From: Ulvibacterium sp965228935 | GTDB lineage: Bacteria; Bacteroidota; Bacteroidia; Flavobacteriales; Flavobacteriaceae | Assembly (NCBI RefSeq): GCF_965228935.1 | Contig: NZ_OZ245846.1 | Coordinates: 4,712,001-4,776,000 of the forward strand | Direction of reading: 5' to 3' | Length of the DNA: 64,000 nucleotides | In this document: positions 54,111 through 63,019 of the stretch, in pieces | Numbering within the stretch: position 1 is the first letter of the stretch | How the letters are laid out: each line of letters begins with the position of its first letter | Translations under genes and position numbers: made by a program | The notes under the pieces: generated by a model | The model's database searches: none | What the model saw: only the letters and a program-made list of their open reading frames with translations | What the model was told of the DNA's origin: nothing

Positions 54111-55802
54111 ATGCGAAAAGTTTTTTTAGGAGTGCTCTTGCTAAGTTATATCACCACATGGGGACAGGAAAATTATCCCAAGGAGGCTTTTGGATCCCCC
54201 ATGGGTATTCCCCTAATCTTGGCAGGAACTTTTGGGGAATTGCGTTCGAATCATTTTCATGCCGGCATCGATATAAAGACCCAACAACGGCAAGGTCTTC
54301 CTGTTTATGTCATTGGGGACGGGAGCGTAACACGTATTAAAATATCGCACTGGGGGTATGGTAAGGCAGTCTATGTGGCCCATCCAAACGGATATACTTC
54401 GGTTTACGCACATCTCCAAAAATTTTCTCCCGATTTGGAGGAGTATATCAAAAAAATACAATACCAAAAAAGGTCCTATGAGGTGGAAGTGTTTCCGGAT
54501 TATGGGGAACTTAAGGTAGAGAAAGGGGAACTGATCGCCTATAGTGGGAATACAGGTGGATCTTCCGGCCCACACCTTCATTTTGAGATACGAAGCAGTA
54601 TCTCGGAAAAACCCACCAATCCCTTGTTATATGGCTACGAGGTAAGGGATGCTACCAACCCTACATTACGAAAATTATATGGGTATCCGCTCTCCGAAGA
54701 TGCATTGATCAACCAGAGTAAGAACAAAATACAGATCAATTTTTCAAAACAAAAGGACGGCACCTTTCTCGCGGATAAAGTTCGGGCTGCAGGCACCATT
54801 GGTTTTGGTTTTATCGGGTATGACCGACAGGATATGGCGGCCAATAAAAACGGGGTTTACTCCGTACAACAATTGGTGAATGGAAAGGTATACTCGGACT
54901 ATAGTTTTGAGAAATTCTCATTTTCCGAAACCCGGTATATCAATACATTGATTGACTATCATCACCTGGGAAAATACAAGCAGCGGATCCAAAAGTGTTT
55001 TAAATCCCCAGGCAATAGACTCAGTATATACAACACCCTTCATAACGATGGAAAGATTGTGGTCCGGGAGGGCCTAAGTTATAATGTTGAGTTGTTGATC
55101 AAGGATTTTGAAGGCAACCAGGTTAAATTGCTCATTCCCGTAGAAGGGAAAAGGGAAATGGTCAAAAAGGAACGGGAAGAAAAAAAGACCGATCATTACA
55201 TCATTGCCAAAAAACCGAACAATTATGATTTAGGAGCGGCCAAGGTTTATTTTCCATCGAACACCTTTTATGAGGATTTTTATTTGGATCTGGAAAAAGG
55301 GGAGGACACAGTAAAAATTCATAGCAATACGGTCCCTGCCCACCGCAATTTTACAATAACTTTTGACACCTCAAAATATTCCGAAAGCGAACGCGAACAA
55401 CTGTTTATAGCACGTCTGGACAAGAAACTTAGACCCGGTTACGTCTCTACTTATAAAAGAGGGAACGTTTTTACCGCCAGAACTCGAAATCTGGGCACTT
55501 ATACCCTGGCCAAGGACACTCTGGCCCCAATTATCCGTACCAAGAATTTTAAAGAGAAACAGTGGCTCAACAATTACCGTTATCTAAGTCTATACATTGC
55601 AGATGACTTAAGTGGTATCGATTCATATTCGGCCACCCTGAACGGTGAATGGATCTTAATGGAGTATGAGCCCAAAACCAAGACCCTCATGTATAACTTC
55701 GACGATGTTATTTTGGATAAAAAACAATGTGAGCTAAAAGTCGTGGTTACCGACAATGTCGGAAATAGTAATACCCTATCCACAATTTTTTATAGAAAAT
55801 AA
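54111..55802 (+). CDS. Exported M23-family peptidase
   Basis: A 563-aa secreted protein with a signal peptide (ending TTWGQ). The LytM/M23 zinc domain lies in residues about 40-175: NHFHAGIDIKTQQ has the first His and Asp, and SSGPHLHFEIR the last His pair. A long C-terminal region with beta-rich, Ig-like segments (IDDYS-type repeat DLSGIDSYSATLNGE) may bind the wall or outer membrane. A cell-wall endopeptidase or a non-catalytic activator; the metal residues look complete. Confidence 0.9.
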   Translation: MRKVFLGVLLLSYITTWGQENYPKEAFGSPMGIPLILAGTFGELRSNHFHAGIDIKTQQRQGLPVYVIGDGSVTRIKISHWGYGKAVYVAHPNGYTSVYAHLQKFSPDLEEYIKKIQYQKRSYEVEVFPDYGELKVEKGELIAYSGNTGGSSGPHLHFEIRSSISEKPTNPLLYGYEVRDATNPTLRKLYGYPLSEDALINQSKNKIQINFSKQKDGTFLADKVRAAGTIGFGFIGYDRQDMAANKNGVYSVQQLVNGKVYSDYSFEKFSFSETRYINTLIDYHHLGKYKQRIQKCFKSPGNRLSIYNTLHNDGKIVVREGLSYNVELLIKDFEGNQVKLLIPVEGKREMVKKEREEKKTDHYIIAKKPNNYDLGAAKVYFPSNTFYEDFYLDLEKGEDTVKIHSNTVPAHRNFTITFDTSKYSESEREQLFIARLDKKLRPGYVSTYKRGNVFTARTRNLGTYTLAKDTLAPIIRTKNFKEKQWLNNYRYLSLYIADDLSGIDSYSATLNGEWILMEYEPKTKTLMYNFDDVILDKKQCELKVVVTDNVGNSNTLSTIFYRK

Positions 55803-55807
55803 GGAAT

Positions 55808-58276
55808 TTGAGGTACCCACAGTACATTCCTACGTTGTTGATATGCTGTCTGGCTGTTTTTGCAAATGCCCAGACCGCGACTATCACGGGTGTAATTTTG
55901 GACGAAAAGAATGTACCGTTATCCGATGTTAATGTTTCTTCGGGAAGAACAGGTACATTTTCGGATGAAAACGGGTTTTATGTATTACAGATTGTTGCGG
56001 ATGAAAAAACCACGATTACCTTTTCGCATTTAGGGCATAAAAGTGTTATTCTCGAAGATTTGATACTCATCACAAACGAAACCTACGAGTTTAATCCCGT
56101 TATGAAGATTGATGTTATCCAAATAGACGGGATTACCGTTACCCCTACCGGCAGCAAAAGTGTGGAAGGCATTGCCATTTTAGCTCCCCAGGAATTACGA
56201 AAAATACCGGGGGCCAATGCGGGAGTCGAAAATATCTTAAAGCTACTTCCCGGAGTTACTTCCAATAACGAATTAAGCACGCAATATTCCGTTCGTGGAG
56301 GAAATTATGATGAAAATCTGGTGTACATCAATGAGATAGAGGTGTACCGTCCTTTCCTTATTCGATCTGCGCAACAGGAAGGGTTAAGTTTTGTAAATAG
56401 TGATATGGCCCGTGACGTTAGGTTTTCGCCCGGTGGATTCCAAGCAAAATACGGGGACAAATTATCCTCCGTATTGGATATAACCTATAAAAACCCGGTC
56501 ACTTTTGGTGCCCAACTGGATTTAAGTTTCCTGGGAGCAAGCGCGGTTGTGGAAACCGTCTCCAAAAACAAAAATTTTACAAGCGTTTCCGGTGTTCGCT
56601 ATCGCAACAACGGCCTTTTGGTTAATAGCCAACAGACCAATGCCAATTTCAATCCAGTTTTTGTAGATGTGCAGAGTTACATGACCTATAGGTTTTCTAA
56701 AAAATTCCAGCTGGGTTTCCTGGGGAACCTTTCCCGAAACGACTATCAAAACGAACCCTTGAACAGACAGACCAATTTTGGAACCTTGAACGAACCTAGA
56801 GCGTTGGTCGTCTTCTATCAAGGTCGGGAAAACAATACCTACAATACGCAATTGGCCGCTTTAAAAGGTGATTACTTCTTGAACGATAAGGTAACCTTAA
56901 AACTTATCTCATCCATTTATCACACTACCGAGGAAGAATATTCGGATGTGATCGCCCAATATGAACTGGGTGAAGTGGACACTAACCTAGGCAGCGAAAC
57001 CTTGGGTGAGGTTACCGCCTCCAGGGGTCTAGGAACACAAATCAACAGGGCCCGGAACGATTTGGATGCCTTAATCGTAAATATCTCGCATAAAGGCAAG
57101 TACGCACATAATGAAAAAGCATTGGAATGGGGTGTTAGGTATACACATGAGGATATTAGAGATCAACTAAGGGAATCCGAGTTTATAGACTCCGCAGGGT
57201 TTTCCGTCCGTCCCCCATTTCCGGAATTCAACAACAACGAGCCTCGGGAGCCGTTTACAGCTCCTTTGGTACCCTTTGAGGGTATAAATGCCCGGAACTT
57301 CGTGAAGACCAATCGCTTTTCGGGTTTCGTTCAATTTAGCGACCGAAAAACATGGGGGGGCAATGAGTTTTACTATAATATCGGAATACGCTCACAACAT
57401 TGGACGGTTAGTGGGACCGATGTGGCCAAGGTATCACATACCATTTTTAGCCCAAGGGTGCAATTGGCAATAAAGCCTAATTGGGAAAAGGATATGGTTT
57501 TTAGGATATCCGGTGGAATATATCAACAACCTCCATTTTATAGGGAGTTAAGGGATAGCTTGGGTATTGTACGTCCGGAAGTCAAGGCCCAGAGATCATT
57601 TCATCTGGTTATGGGCAACGAATATAGCTTTACCCTATGGAACCGACCTTTTACCCTTGTGGGGGAGGCCTATTACAAAAAACTGGATAATGTAAATCCG
57701 TATACCTTGGAGGATGTTCGTATCCGGTACAGGGCAAACAACAACGCAGAAGCATACGTCTATGGTGGGGAATTACGAATGAGCGGCGCTTTTGTACCGG
57801 GAACAGAATCCTGGGTAAGTATCGGCTATCTTAAAACGGAGGAGAACATAGATGATAGGGGCTATATTTCCAGACCTACCGACCAACGGCTAAAATTAGG
57901 GGTCTTGTTCCAAGATTACATCCCGGACATACCCAACTTAAGAATGTATTTGAACTTGGTCTACAATACAGGGGTCCCAGGAGGTTCCCCGAGCTATGCC
58001 GACCCTTATATTTTTCAGAATAGATTAAGAGATTATAGAAGGGCGGATCTGGGAATTTCCCATATTTTTGTAAATCGAGACAATAGGTATCCAAAAGACC
58101 ATTGGTTACATAGTTTTAAGGAGTTAAGCGTAGGATTTGAAGTATTCAACCTATTTAATAACCAAAATTCTATTACCAATACCTGGGTCAGGGATGTGGA
58201 CAGCAAACAACAATTTGCCGTACCGAATTTTATGACTGCACGGGTTTTGAACCTACGTCTCAGCATGGGCTTTTAA
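55808..58276 (+). CDS. TonB-dependent receptor with carboxypeptidase-regulatory N-domain
   Basis: Outer-membrane gated channel, 822 aa. A TTG start at 55808 is required, since no ATG precedes the signal peptide (LLICCLAVFANAQ); a GGAA lies just upstream. Residues about 23-105 form a CarboxypepD_reg-like domain, then a plug (LLPGVTSNNELSTQYSVRGG, DENLVYINEIEVYRPF), then a 22-strand barrel ending in the aromatic LRLSMGF. No SusD partner is nearby and the size is below SusC, so it probably imports a small ligand such as a metal complex. Confidence 0.92.
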   Translation: MRYPQYIPTLLICCLAVFANAQTATITGVILDEKNVPLSDVNVSSGRTGTFSDENGFYVLQIVADEKTTITFSHLGHKSVILEDLILITNETYEFNPVMKIDVIQIDGITVTPTGSKSVEGIAILAPQELRKIPGANAGVENILKLLPGVTSNNELSTQYSVRGGNYDENLVYINEIEVYRPFLIRSAQQEGLSFVNSDMARDVRFSPGGFQAKYGDKLSSVLDITYKNPVTFGAQLDLSFLGASAVVETVSKNKNFTSVSGVRYRNNGLLVNSQQTNANFNPVFVDVQSYMTYRFSKKFQLGFLGNLSRNDYQNEPLNRQTNFGTLNEPRALVVFYQGRENNTYNTQLAALKGDYFLNDKVTLKLISSIYHTTEEEYSDVIAQYELGEVDTNLGSETLGEVTASRGLGTQINRARNDLDALIVNISHKGKYAHNEKALEWGVRYTHEDIRDQLRESEFIDSAGFSVRPPFPEFNNNEPREPFTAPLVPFEGINARNFVKTNRFSGFVQFSDRKTWGGNEFYYNIGIRSQHWTVSGTDVAKVSHTIFSPRVQLAIKPNWEKDMVFRISGGIYQQPPFYRELRDSLGIVRPEVKAQRSFHLVMGNEYSFTLWNRPFTLVGEAYYKKLDNVNPYTLEDVRIRYRANNNAEAYVYGGELRMSGAFVPGTESWVSIGYLKTEENIDDRGYISRPTDQRLKLGVLFQDYIPDIPNLRMYLNLVYNTGVPGGSPSYADPYIFQNRLRDYRRADLGISHIFVNRDNRYPKDHWLHSFKELSVGFEVFNLFNNQNSITNTWVRDVDSKQQFAVPNFMTARVLNLRLSMGF

Positions 58277-58323
58277 ACGTCTTTGGAAATTGTTACTATG
58301 ATTACGATACATTTTTCTGATTT

Positions 58324-58983
58324 ATGAGGAATATCCTTTTTTTCGTACTACTCCTGGCTTCCATCTTTGTACACGCCCAAAAAAACATTTATGAAAGCGA
58401 TAAATTCGATGCTTTAAGCGATGGGCATCAAGTCCTGGCCATTGTACCTTTTCTTACCAATTTGGATCTAAAGGAGGAAATCTCCAGGGAAGAACTGAAG
58501 AAATTGGAGGAAAAGGAAGGTCATGCCGTACAAAATGCACTGGAAACCTATTTTTCCCAAAGAAAGAAGAAGAAAAAGTTTTCCGTAGAGTTCCAGGACA
58601 TAAAAAACACCAATGCCCTTTTGTCCCAAAACAATATTTCCTATACCAACATAGACGTATATACTACAAAACAATTGAGCGAATTATTGGGTGTGGATGG
58701 GATTATCAGTGGGAATTTGGATTTGAACATTTTACTTTCAAAAGGTGTGCCCGACGAATTCAGTTTAATAGACTATTTTTTGGGCGATGCCAATTATGGA
58801 AGGATAGGTGTAAAGATAAGCGACGGCAAAACAGGTAAATTGTTGTGGAAATACGAAAAAAAGATCACTAAGAAATCAGGCAAAAATACCAATGACCTTA
58901 TAGACCGGATGATGAAGCTGGCCGCGCGAAAGTTCCCCTATGACCGTGAAAAGAGAAGGGATAGAAAAAAGGATAAAAGTTAA
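58324..58983 (+). CDS. Secreted protein of CsgG/GNA1162-like fold (tentative)
   Basis: A 219-aa exported protein (signal ends FVHAQ). HQVLAIVPFLTNLDL, then TTKQLSELLGVDGIISGNL and IGVKISDGKTGKLLWKYEK follow the alternating strand/helix layout of CsgG-like periplasmic proteins, in which a bound region senses or assembles outer-membrane components. Lys-rich tail (KRRDRKKDK). Family is by pattern only. Confidence 0.6.
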   Translation: MRNILFFVLLLASIFVHAQKNIYESDKFDALSDGHQVLAIVPFLTNLDLKEEISREELKKLEEKEGHAVQNALETYFSQRKKKKKFSVEFQDIKNTNALLSQNNISYTNIDVYTTKQLSELLGVDGIISGNLDLNILLSKGVPDEFSLIDYFLGDANYGRIGVKISDGKTGKLLWKYEKKITKKSGKNTNDLIDRMMKLAARKFPYDREKRRDRKKDKS

Positions 58984-60128
58984 TCGGCAATAAACTCCTT
59001 CAATACTTGAATGGCGTAATCCAACTCTTTTTCGGTATTGTATTTTGAAAACGAGAAACGGAGGGAAGGCTTTTTCAACTCTTCTTCCGGCAATATTTCC
59101 GACAGTACATGGGATCCCATATCGTTACCGGATTGGCAGGCACTACCTTTGGAACAGGCGATACCCTTTATATCCAAATGAAATAGGAGAAGCATCGCTT
59201 TCTGGGAATCTATGGGCAAGCGCACACTGACCAATGTATAGATGCTTTTTTCCAAATCCGCCGAATGCCCGTTGAACCGGACTCCTGGAATTTCCTTTTG
59301 TATGTTTTCCAGGAAATATTTTTTTAATCCGGTAACGTAGGATTGTTCCTTCTCCAAGTTATCATAAGCGGAAGTAAAAGCTTCTTCCAATCCGACGATA
59401 TTATGAAAAGATTCCGTCCCGGCCCTAAAACCCCGTTCTTGGGCACCTCCCGAAATCAATGGTCTTAAACCCGAGTTCTTACGGATAAATGCAAACCCGG
59501 TACCCTTTGGGCCATGGAACTTATGTGCGGCTGCGGTAAGGAAATCAACCGGGATTTCCTGTACATCCCATGGGTAGTGACCAATGGATTGTACCGTATC
59601 CGAATGAAAAAATGCATCATGATCCTTGCATAGGCCACAAATCTCGGCAATGGCTATCTTATTGCCAATTTCGTTGTTCACATGCATAAGGCTTACCAAC
59701 TTTTTGGCATCGTTTTCCTTCAACAGTTCCTCCAAATGTGACAGTTTGGGATCGCCCCATTCATCCAAATCTACAAACCGAAGATGTATACCTTCTTGCC
59801 TTGCCAAATCCTGGGCGGTATGGAGTACCGCGTGGTGTTCTATCTTGGAGGTAATTAGGGTGGTAACCCCCAAATCGCGAACCGCACTTCGCAAAATCAT
59901 ATTGTCGGCCTCGGTTCCTCCAGATGTAAAGATGATTTCCGATGGATGTGCGTTCATATATTTGGCAATGGTCTTCCGGGCACTTTCCACCACCGTTTTA
60001 GCAGACCTTCCAAAGCTATGGGTGGAAGAAGGATTCCCATAAAGTTGAGTCAACGCTTCCTGCATTTTATGGATTACGCTACTCCTTACCTGGGTAGTGG
60101 CCGCGTTGTCCAGATACACCTTTTCCAT
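58980..60128 (-). CDS. Cysteine desulfurase (NifS/IscS-like)
   Basis: PLP enzyme, 382 aa, that releases sulfur from cysteine for clusters, thiolation or Moco sulfuration. N-terminal VYLDNAATTQV and YGNPSSTHSFGR, the cofactor His in SKIEHHAVLHT, Schiff-base Lys in AAAHKFHGPKG and the catalytic Cys in GSACQSGND are all present. Overlaps the upstream convergent gene end by 4 bp. No IscU is adjacent. Confidence 0.93.
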   Translation of the reverse strand: MEKVYLDNAATTQVRSSVIHKMQEALTQLYGNPSSTHSFGRSAKTVVESARKTIAKYMNAHPSEIIFTSGGTEADNMILRSAVRDLGVTTLITSKIEHHAVLHTAQDLARQEGIHLRFVDLDEWGDPKLSHLEELLKENDAKKLVSLMHVNNEIGNKIAIAEICGLCKDHDAFFHSDTVQSIGHYPWDVQEIPVDFLTAAAHKFHGPKGTGFAFIRKNSGLRPLISGGAQERGFRAGTESFHNIVGLEEAFTSAYDNLEKEQSYVTGLKKYFLENIQKEIPGVRFNGHSADLEKSIYTLVSVRLPIDSQKAMLLLFHLDIKGIACSKGSACQSGNDMGSHVLSEILPEEELKKPSLRFSFSKYNTEKELDYAIQVLKEFIAD

Positions 60129-60218
60129 GAAAAATCTATTTGGTTTAAACTTGCCAAAATTAACCGATTTAAAGTTAATTTCTAGTCAAAGTGGAACAAA
60201 CTTATGACATATTTCATT

Positions 60219-60226
60219 TACATTTG
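60219..60226 (+). promoter_or_regulatory. -7 box TACATTTG 4 bp before a start codon
   Basis: Perfect TAnnTTTG ending at 60226, with the ATG of the lipoprotein gene at 60231. If used, transcription would begin on or next to the start codon, giving a leaderless message. No TTG at standard spacing. Confidence 0.4.
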
Positions 60227-60230
60227 AGCC

Positions 60231-61250
60231 ATGAAACGAGTCTTATTTTTGAGCTTTTTGGCAATACTTTGTTCTTGCGATGACGGGAATCTGCAGATTG
60301 AGGGAGTTGATTTTGATGATGTGAACATTGACTCTTGCGGCAATGTGGATGACGCTACCGATACTACATTTTTCTTTAAAACCAATGGGGACGAGGCACT
60401 ACTTTTGACCTTGAACAGCGGGTTATTGGAAAATATCACCTCGTTGGATGGGTCAATCACAAGCAACATCAGTGCAACGGGAAGTCCACAACTCTTGTAC
60501 AGATTGTTTACCGGGGATGTAAGCAGTAGTTATTTTTGTGATGAGATTCCTCCTTTAGAACCTACCGTGTTGGCTGAAAACTTTGCTACAGGAGGAGAAA
60601 TTACCATACTCACCAATGTTGGCAGTGTTACGGCATCAGAGAAAGTATATAGTCATAATATTACCATTCGCGACCTCTCCCTTACCAATGATAATGGGGA
60701 ACGGTTGACGGATACCTCTATTTTGGAGTATGGGGATTTTAATACCTCTACTACAAACAGTCCTAGTTTGGAGGTTCCATTTTCAAATTATGGCAATATT
60801 GCCGTTTCCATATGTGGGACCCCGCCCGCAGATGACTTTGTCCGTCTTCACAAATTGCTTAACGATGAGTTTATCTCCTTGGATGCGCCCACAAGTCTAT
60901 TTGCGAATTCGCCAACAGGTGACACTCCCAGAATAGATAGTTTAAAGACCACAACACAGTCACAGTTTAAAAATACCGTTTTGAACATATTGGCGACAGC
61001 GGATATGGCTTGTTCCACTTCCGTCGCCCAGGAAATGATCGCTGGGGATTTTAGCTCCATAAACGGAGCTATCAAGGTATCCACTACGGAGAGCGAACCG
61101 AATGCCGATGGAATTATCAGCTATACCCATACCATAACTTTGGATGGTCTTTCCTTGCTATTGAAAAGAGATACCGATGAAAGTAATGATGTCACTTTGG
61201 AAGAGATAGAAACCATGACATTCGGAACCTTGGTAACTACCAATCAGTAA
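60231..61250 (+). CDS. Lipoprotein of unknown function
   Basis: A 339-aa protein with signal MKRVLFLSFLAILCSC, the lipid Cys being C14 or C16. The mature part is Asp/Thr/Ser-rich with alternating strands (TDTTFFFKTNGDEALLLTL, GEITILTNVG), two related halves (Cys in SYFCDEIPP and ISICGTPP) and no recognised family. Overlaps the convergent Smr gene by 7 bp. Confidence 0.75.
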   Translation: MKRVLFLSFLAILCSCDDGNLQIEGVDFDDVNIDSCGNVDDATDTTFFFKTNGDEALLLTLNSGLLENITSLDGSITSNISATGSPQLLYRLFTGDVSSSYFCDEIPPLEPTVLAENFATGGEITILTNVGSVTASEKVYSHNITIRDLSLTNDNGERLTDTSILEYGDFNTSTTNSPSLEVPFSNYGNIAVSICGTPPADDFVRLHKLLNDEFISLDAPTSLFANSPTGDTPRIDSLKTTTQSQFKNTVLNILATADMACSTSVAQEMIAGDFSSINGAIKVSTTESEPNADGIISYTHTITLDGLSLLLKRDTDESNDVTLEEIETMTFGTLVTTNQ

Positions 61251-61786
61251 TTCTGGAGAATAAAAACCTCTGTAGCCCCCAATCCATATTTTTTATAGTC
61301 CGCATCATAATACTTCACGTTTTCATAGCGCCGAAATAGATACTTAAGCTCTTCCTTTAAAACGCCCTCTCCTACCCCATGGATAAAAACTACTTTTTGG
61401 ATTCGATTGCGTATCGCAAATTCCAATTGACGCTTGGCGGTATCCATTTGAAGGTTCAACATCTCATGATTGGTCATACCTTTTGAGGATTTTACCAACT
61501 GATTGATATGGAGATCCACTTCCATTTTCGGGGCATTCCTTTCTTTGGGTTTTGGGGTTTTGCGTACCGGTTTCCTGGGAAGCTCCTTCTCCGCCTTAAC
61601 CTGGGCCACCTCATCATGGGACACCGGGATTCTGCCCGAAACCTTTACCAGTTCTTTGGGAGCATAACTAAAGGAAAAACCGTCCCTATCCTCAATAGTA
61701 ATTTCATTTGGGGTTATATGTACAATTACCCCGCGGACAGTATCATCAAGAGTCTCTACAACATCGCCAACGGCAAAATCCTCCAT
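61244..61786 (-). CDS. Smr-domain protein with N-terminal DUF2027-like domain
   Basis: A 180-aa protein: an N-terminal small beta domain (EDFAVGDVVETLDDTVRGVI) and a C-terminal Smr nuclease-like domain with VDLHINQLV and the IHGVGEGVLKEEL core. Smr domains of MutS2-type proteins cleave nucleic acids or rescue stalled ribosomes; here it is free-standing. Confidence 0.88.
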   Translation of the reverse strand: MEDFAVGDVVETLDDTVRGVIVHITPNEITIEDRDGFSFSYAPKELVKVSGRIPVSHDEVAQVKAEKELPRKPVRKTPKPKERNAPKMEVDLHINQLVKSSKGMTNHEMLNLQMDTAKRQLEFAIRNRIQKVVFIHGVGEGVLKEELKYLFRRYENVKYYDADYKKYGLGATEVFILQNY

Positions 61787-61848
61787 ATTTTTATTTTATT
61801 ATACCCAAAAATAATGGTATTTTTCAAGTGAAAAATCGATTTTAGAGG

Positions 61849-62154
61849 ATGAATGCTTTATTGACCAGGTTACCTTTATCTGTCGAAGATTACATGCTCC
61901 CCTGTTTTAGCAAGCAGATTTTGGGCGTGGATTGCCCAGGTTGTGGATTGCAGCGTTCTGTGGCTTTGTTGTTTCAGGGCGATTTTATAGCCGCGTTCCA
62001 TATGTACCCTGCCATTTATACAATTATTCCCTTATTGGGCCTTCTATTGGCCGATACCTTTTTTAAGATCCCTAATATCAATAAAATAGTTATTGTACTT
62101 ATGATGCTAAGTGTGGGTCTTATCCTGGGCAATTATATCCTAAAATTTATCTAA
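61849..62154 (+). CDS. DUF2752 small membrane protein
   Basis: A 101-aa protein carrying the family CPGCG motif (LGVDCPGCGLQRSVALLFQG) and two hydrophobic helices (YTIIPLLGLLLADTFF, IVIVLMMLSVGLILGNYI). Starts the run of three small membrane proteins. Function unknown. Confidence 0.88.
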   Translation: MNALLTRLPLSVEDYMLPCFSKQILGVDCPGCGLQRSVALLFQGDFIAAFHMYPAIYTIIPLLGLLLADTFFKIPNINKIVIVLMMLSVGLILGNYILKFI

Positions 62155-62170
62155 CTAAACCCTTATAATT

Positions 62171-62506
62171 ATGGAACAACAAAAATTACCTAATGTCACC
62201 ATAGCATTGGTATTGGGCATTATATCCTTTCTCTGTTGCTTTTGCAGCTCAGGTATCGGTGGGATTATCATGTCCGGGATTGCATTTTTCCTGACCAGAA
62301 AGGACGAGAACACTTATAAGGAAAATCCGGAGAACTATTCTAATTTTAGTCAACTCAAAACGGCCAAGACCGTTGCCCTTATCGGTTTGGCGCTTGGTAT
62401 CATTACCTTGTTCTATACTATTTATTCCATCTCCCAGATGGGTGGTATAGACGCCTATATGGAGCAAGTCAGGGAAATGATGGAGCAATACGGAATAGAG
62501 GAATAG
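62171..62506 (+). CDS. CCC-motif membrane protein 1
   Basis: A 111-aa membrane protein with LGIISFLCCFCSSGIGG, a helical region and a KENPENYSNFSQLKTAKT linker before a second helix. Typical of small DUF4190-like flavobacterial proteins found in clusters with DUF2752. 16 bp after the DUF2752 gene. Function unknown. Confidence 0.85.
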   Translation: MEQQKLPNVTIALVLGIISFLCCFCSSGIGGIIMSGIAFFLTRKDENTYKENPENYSNFSQLKTAKTVALIGLALGIITLFYTIYSISQMGGIDAYMEQVREMMEQYGIEE

Positions 62507-62519
62507 CAAAAGATATAGT

Positions 62520-62831
62520 ATGAGTCAAAATCCATTGCCCGGAGCAAGTAATGCACTCACCATGGGGATTATATCCTTGGTGGGGGCATTCATTTGCTGC
62601 GGCCCTTTCGCCATTATTTTTAGTATTATTGGCCTAAGCAGTGCCAAAAAAGCGGAAAAGTTGTACATGGCCAATCCTGAGATGTATACCGGTTATGAGA
62701 ATGTAAAGACGGGAAGAATCCTGTCCTACATCGGGATGGCCGTAGCTCTAATTTATCTAATTTTCATCATTCTCTACTTTGGGGCGATTATTGCCTTTAT
62801 AGGAACGGACGGATTTGGCTCTGGACTTTAG
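62520..62831 (+). CDS. CCC-motif membrane protein 2
   Basis: A 103-aa paralogue of the preceding gene: MGIISLVGAFICCGPFA, a YMANPEMYTGYENVKTGR linker and a final helix (YIGMAVALIYLIFIILYF). The linker aligns with that of the first copy. 13 bp gap, so one operon. Confidence 0.85.
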   Translation: MSQNPLPGASNALTMGIISLVGAFICCGPFAIIFSIIGLSSAKKAEKLYMANPEMYTGYENVKTGRILSYIGMAVALIYLIFIILYFGAIIAFIGTDGFGSGL

Positions 62832-62872
62832 GGTTGGAAAACACGAAAAGCACATCCAAAAATTAAAAAGTC

Positions 62873-62994
62873 TGTCACATTGAGCCTGCCTTTGTCGGCA
62901 GACAGGCGCAGTCGAAATGCTTGGGAACCTCTAAATCGAAACCCTTCGACTGCCTGCCCGACCATGTCATTCAGGCGGGCGCTCAGGATGACAT
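62873..62994. repeat. Imperfect 120-bp palindromic repeat
   Basis: Left arm GTCACATTGAGC...GCGCAGTCGAAATGCTT and right arm AACCCTTCGACTGC...GCGCTCAGGATGACAT are reverse complements with interruptions, and both arms carry extra GC-rich inner hairpins (for example TGCCTTTGTCGGCA). It sits between convergent genes, so it may end both transcripts. This is the REP-like class widespread in Flavobacteriia; a half-copy-like stretch is near 4441-4465. Confidence 0.78.
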
Positions 62995-63019
62995 ATTTAG
63001 CCACTTTTTAGAAACGTTT

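Noticed and set aside
55808..58276. SusC-type glycan importer
   Set aside because: Shorter than SusC and no SusD gene beside it; better as a general TonB-dependent receptor.
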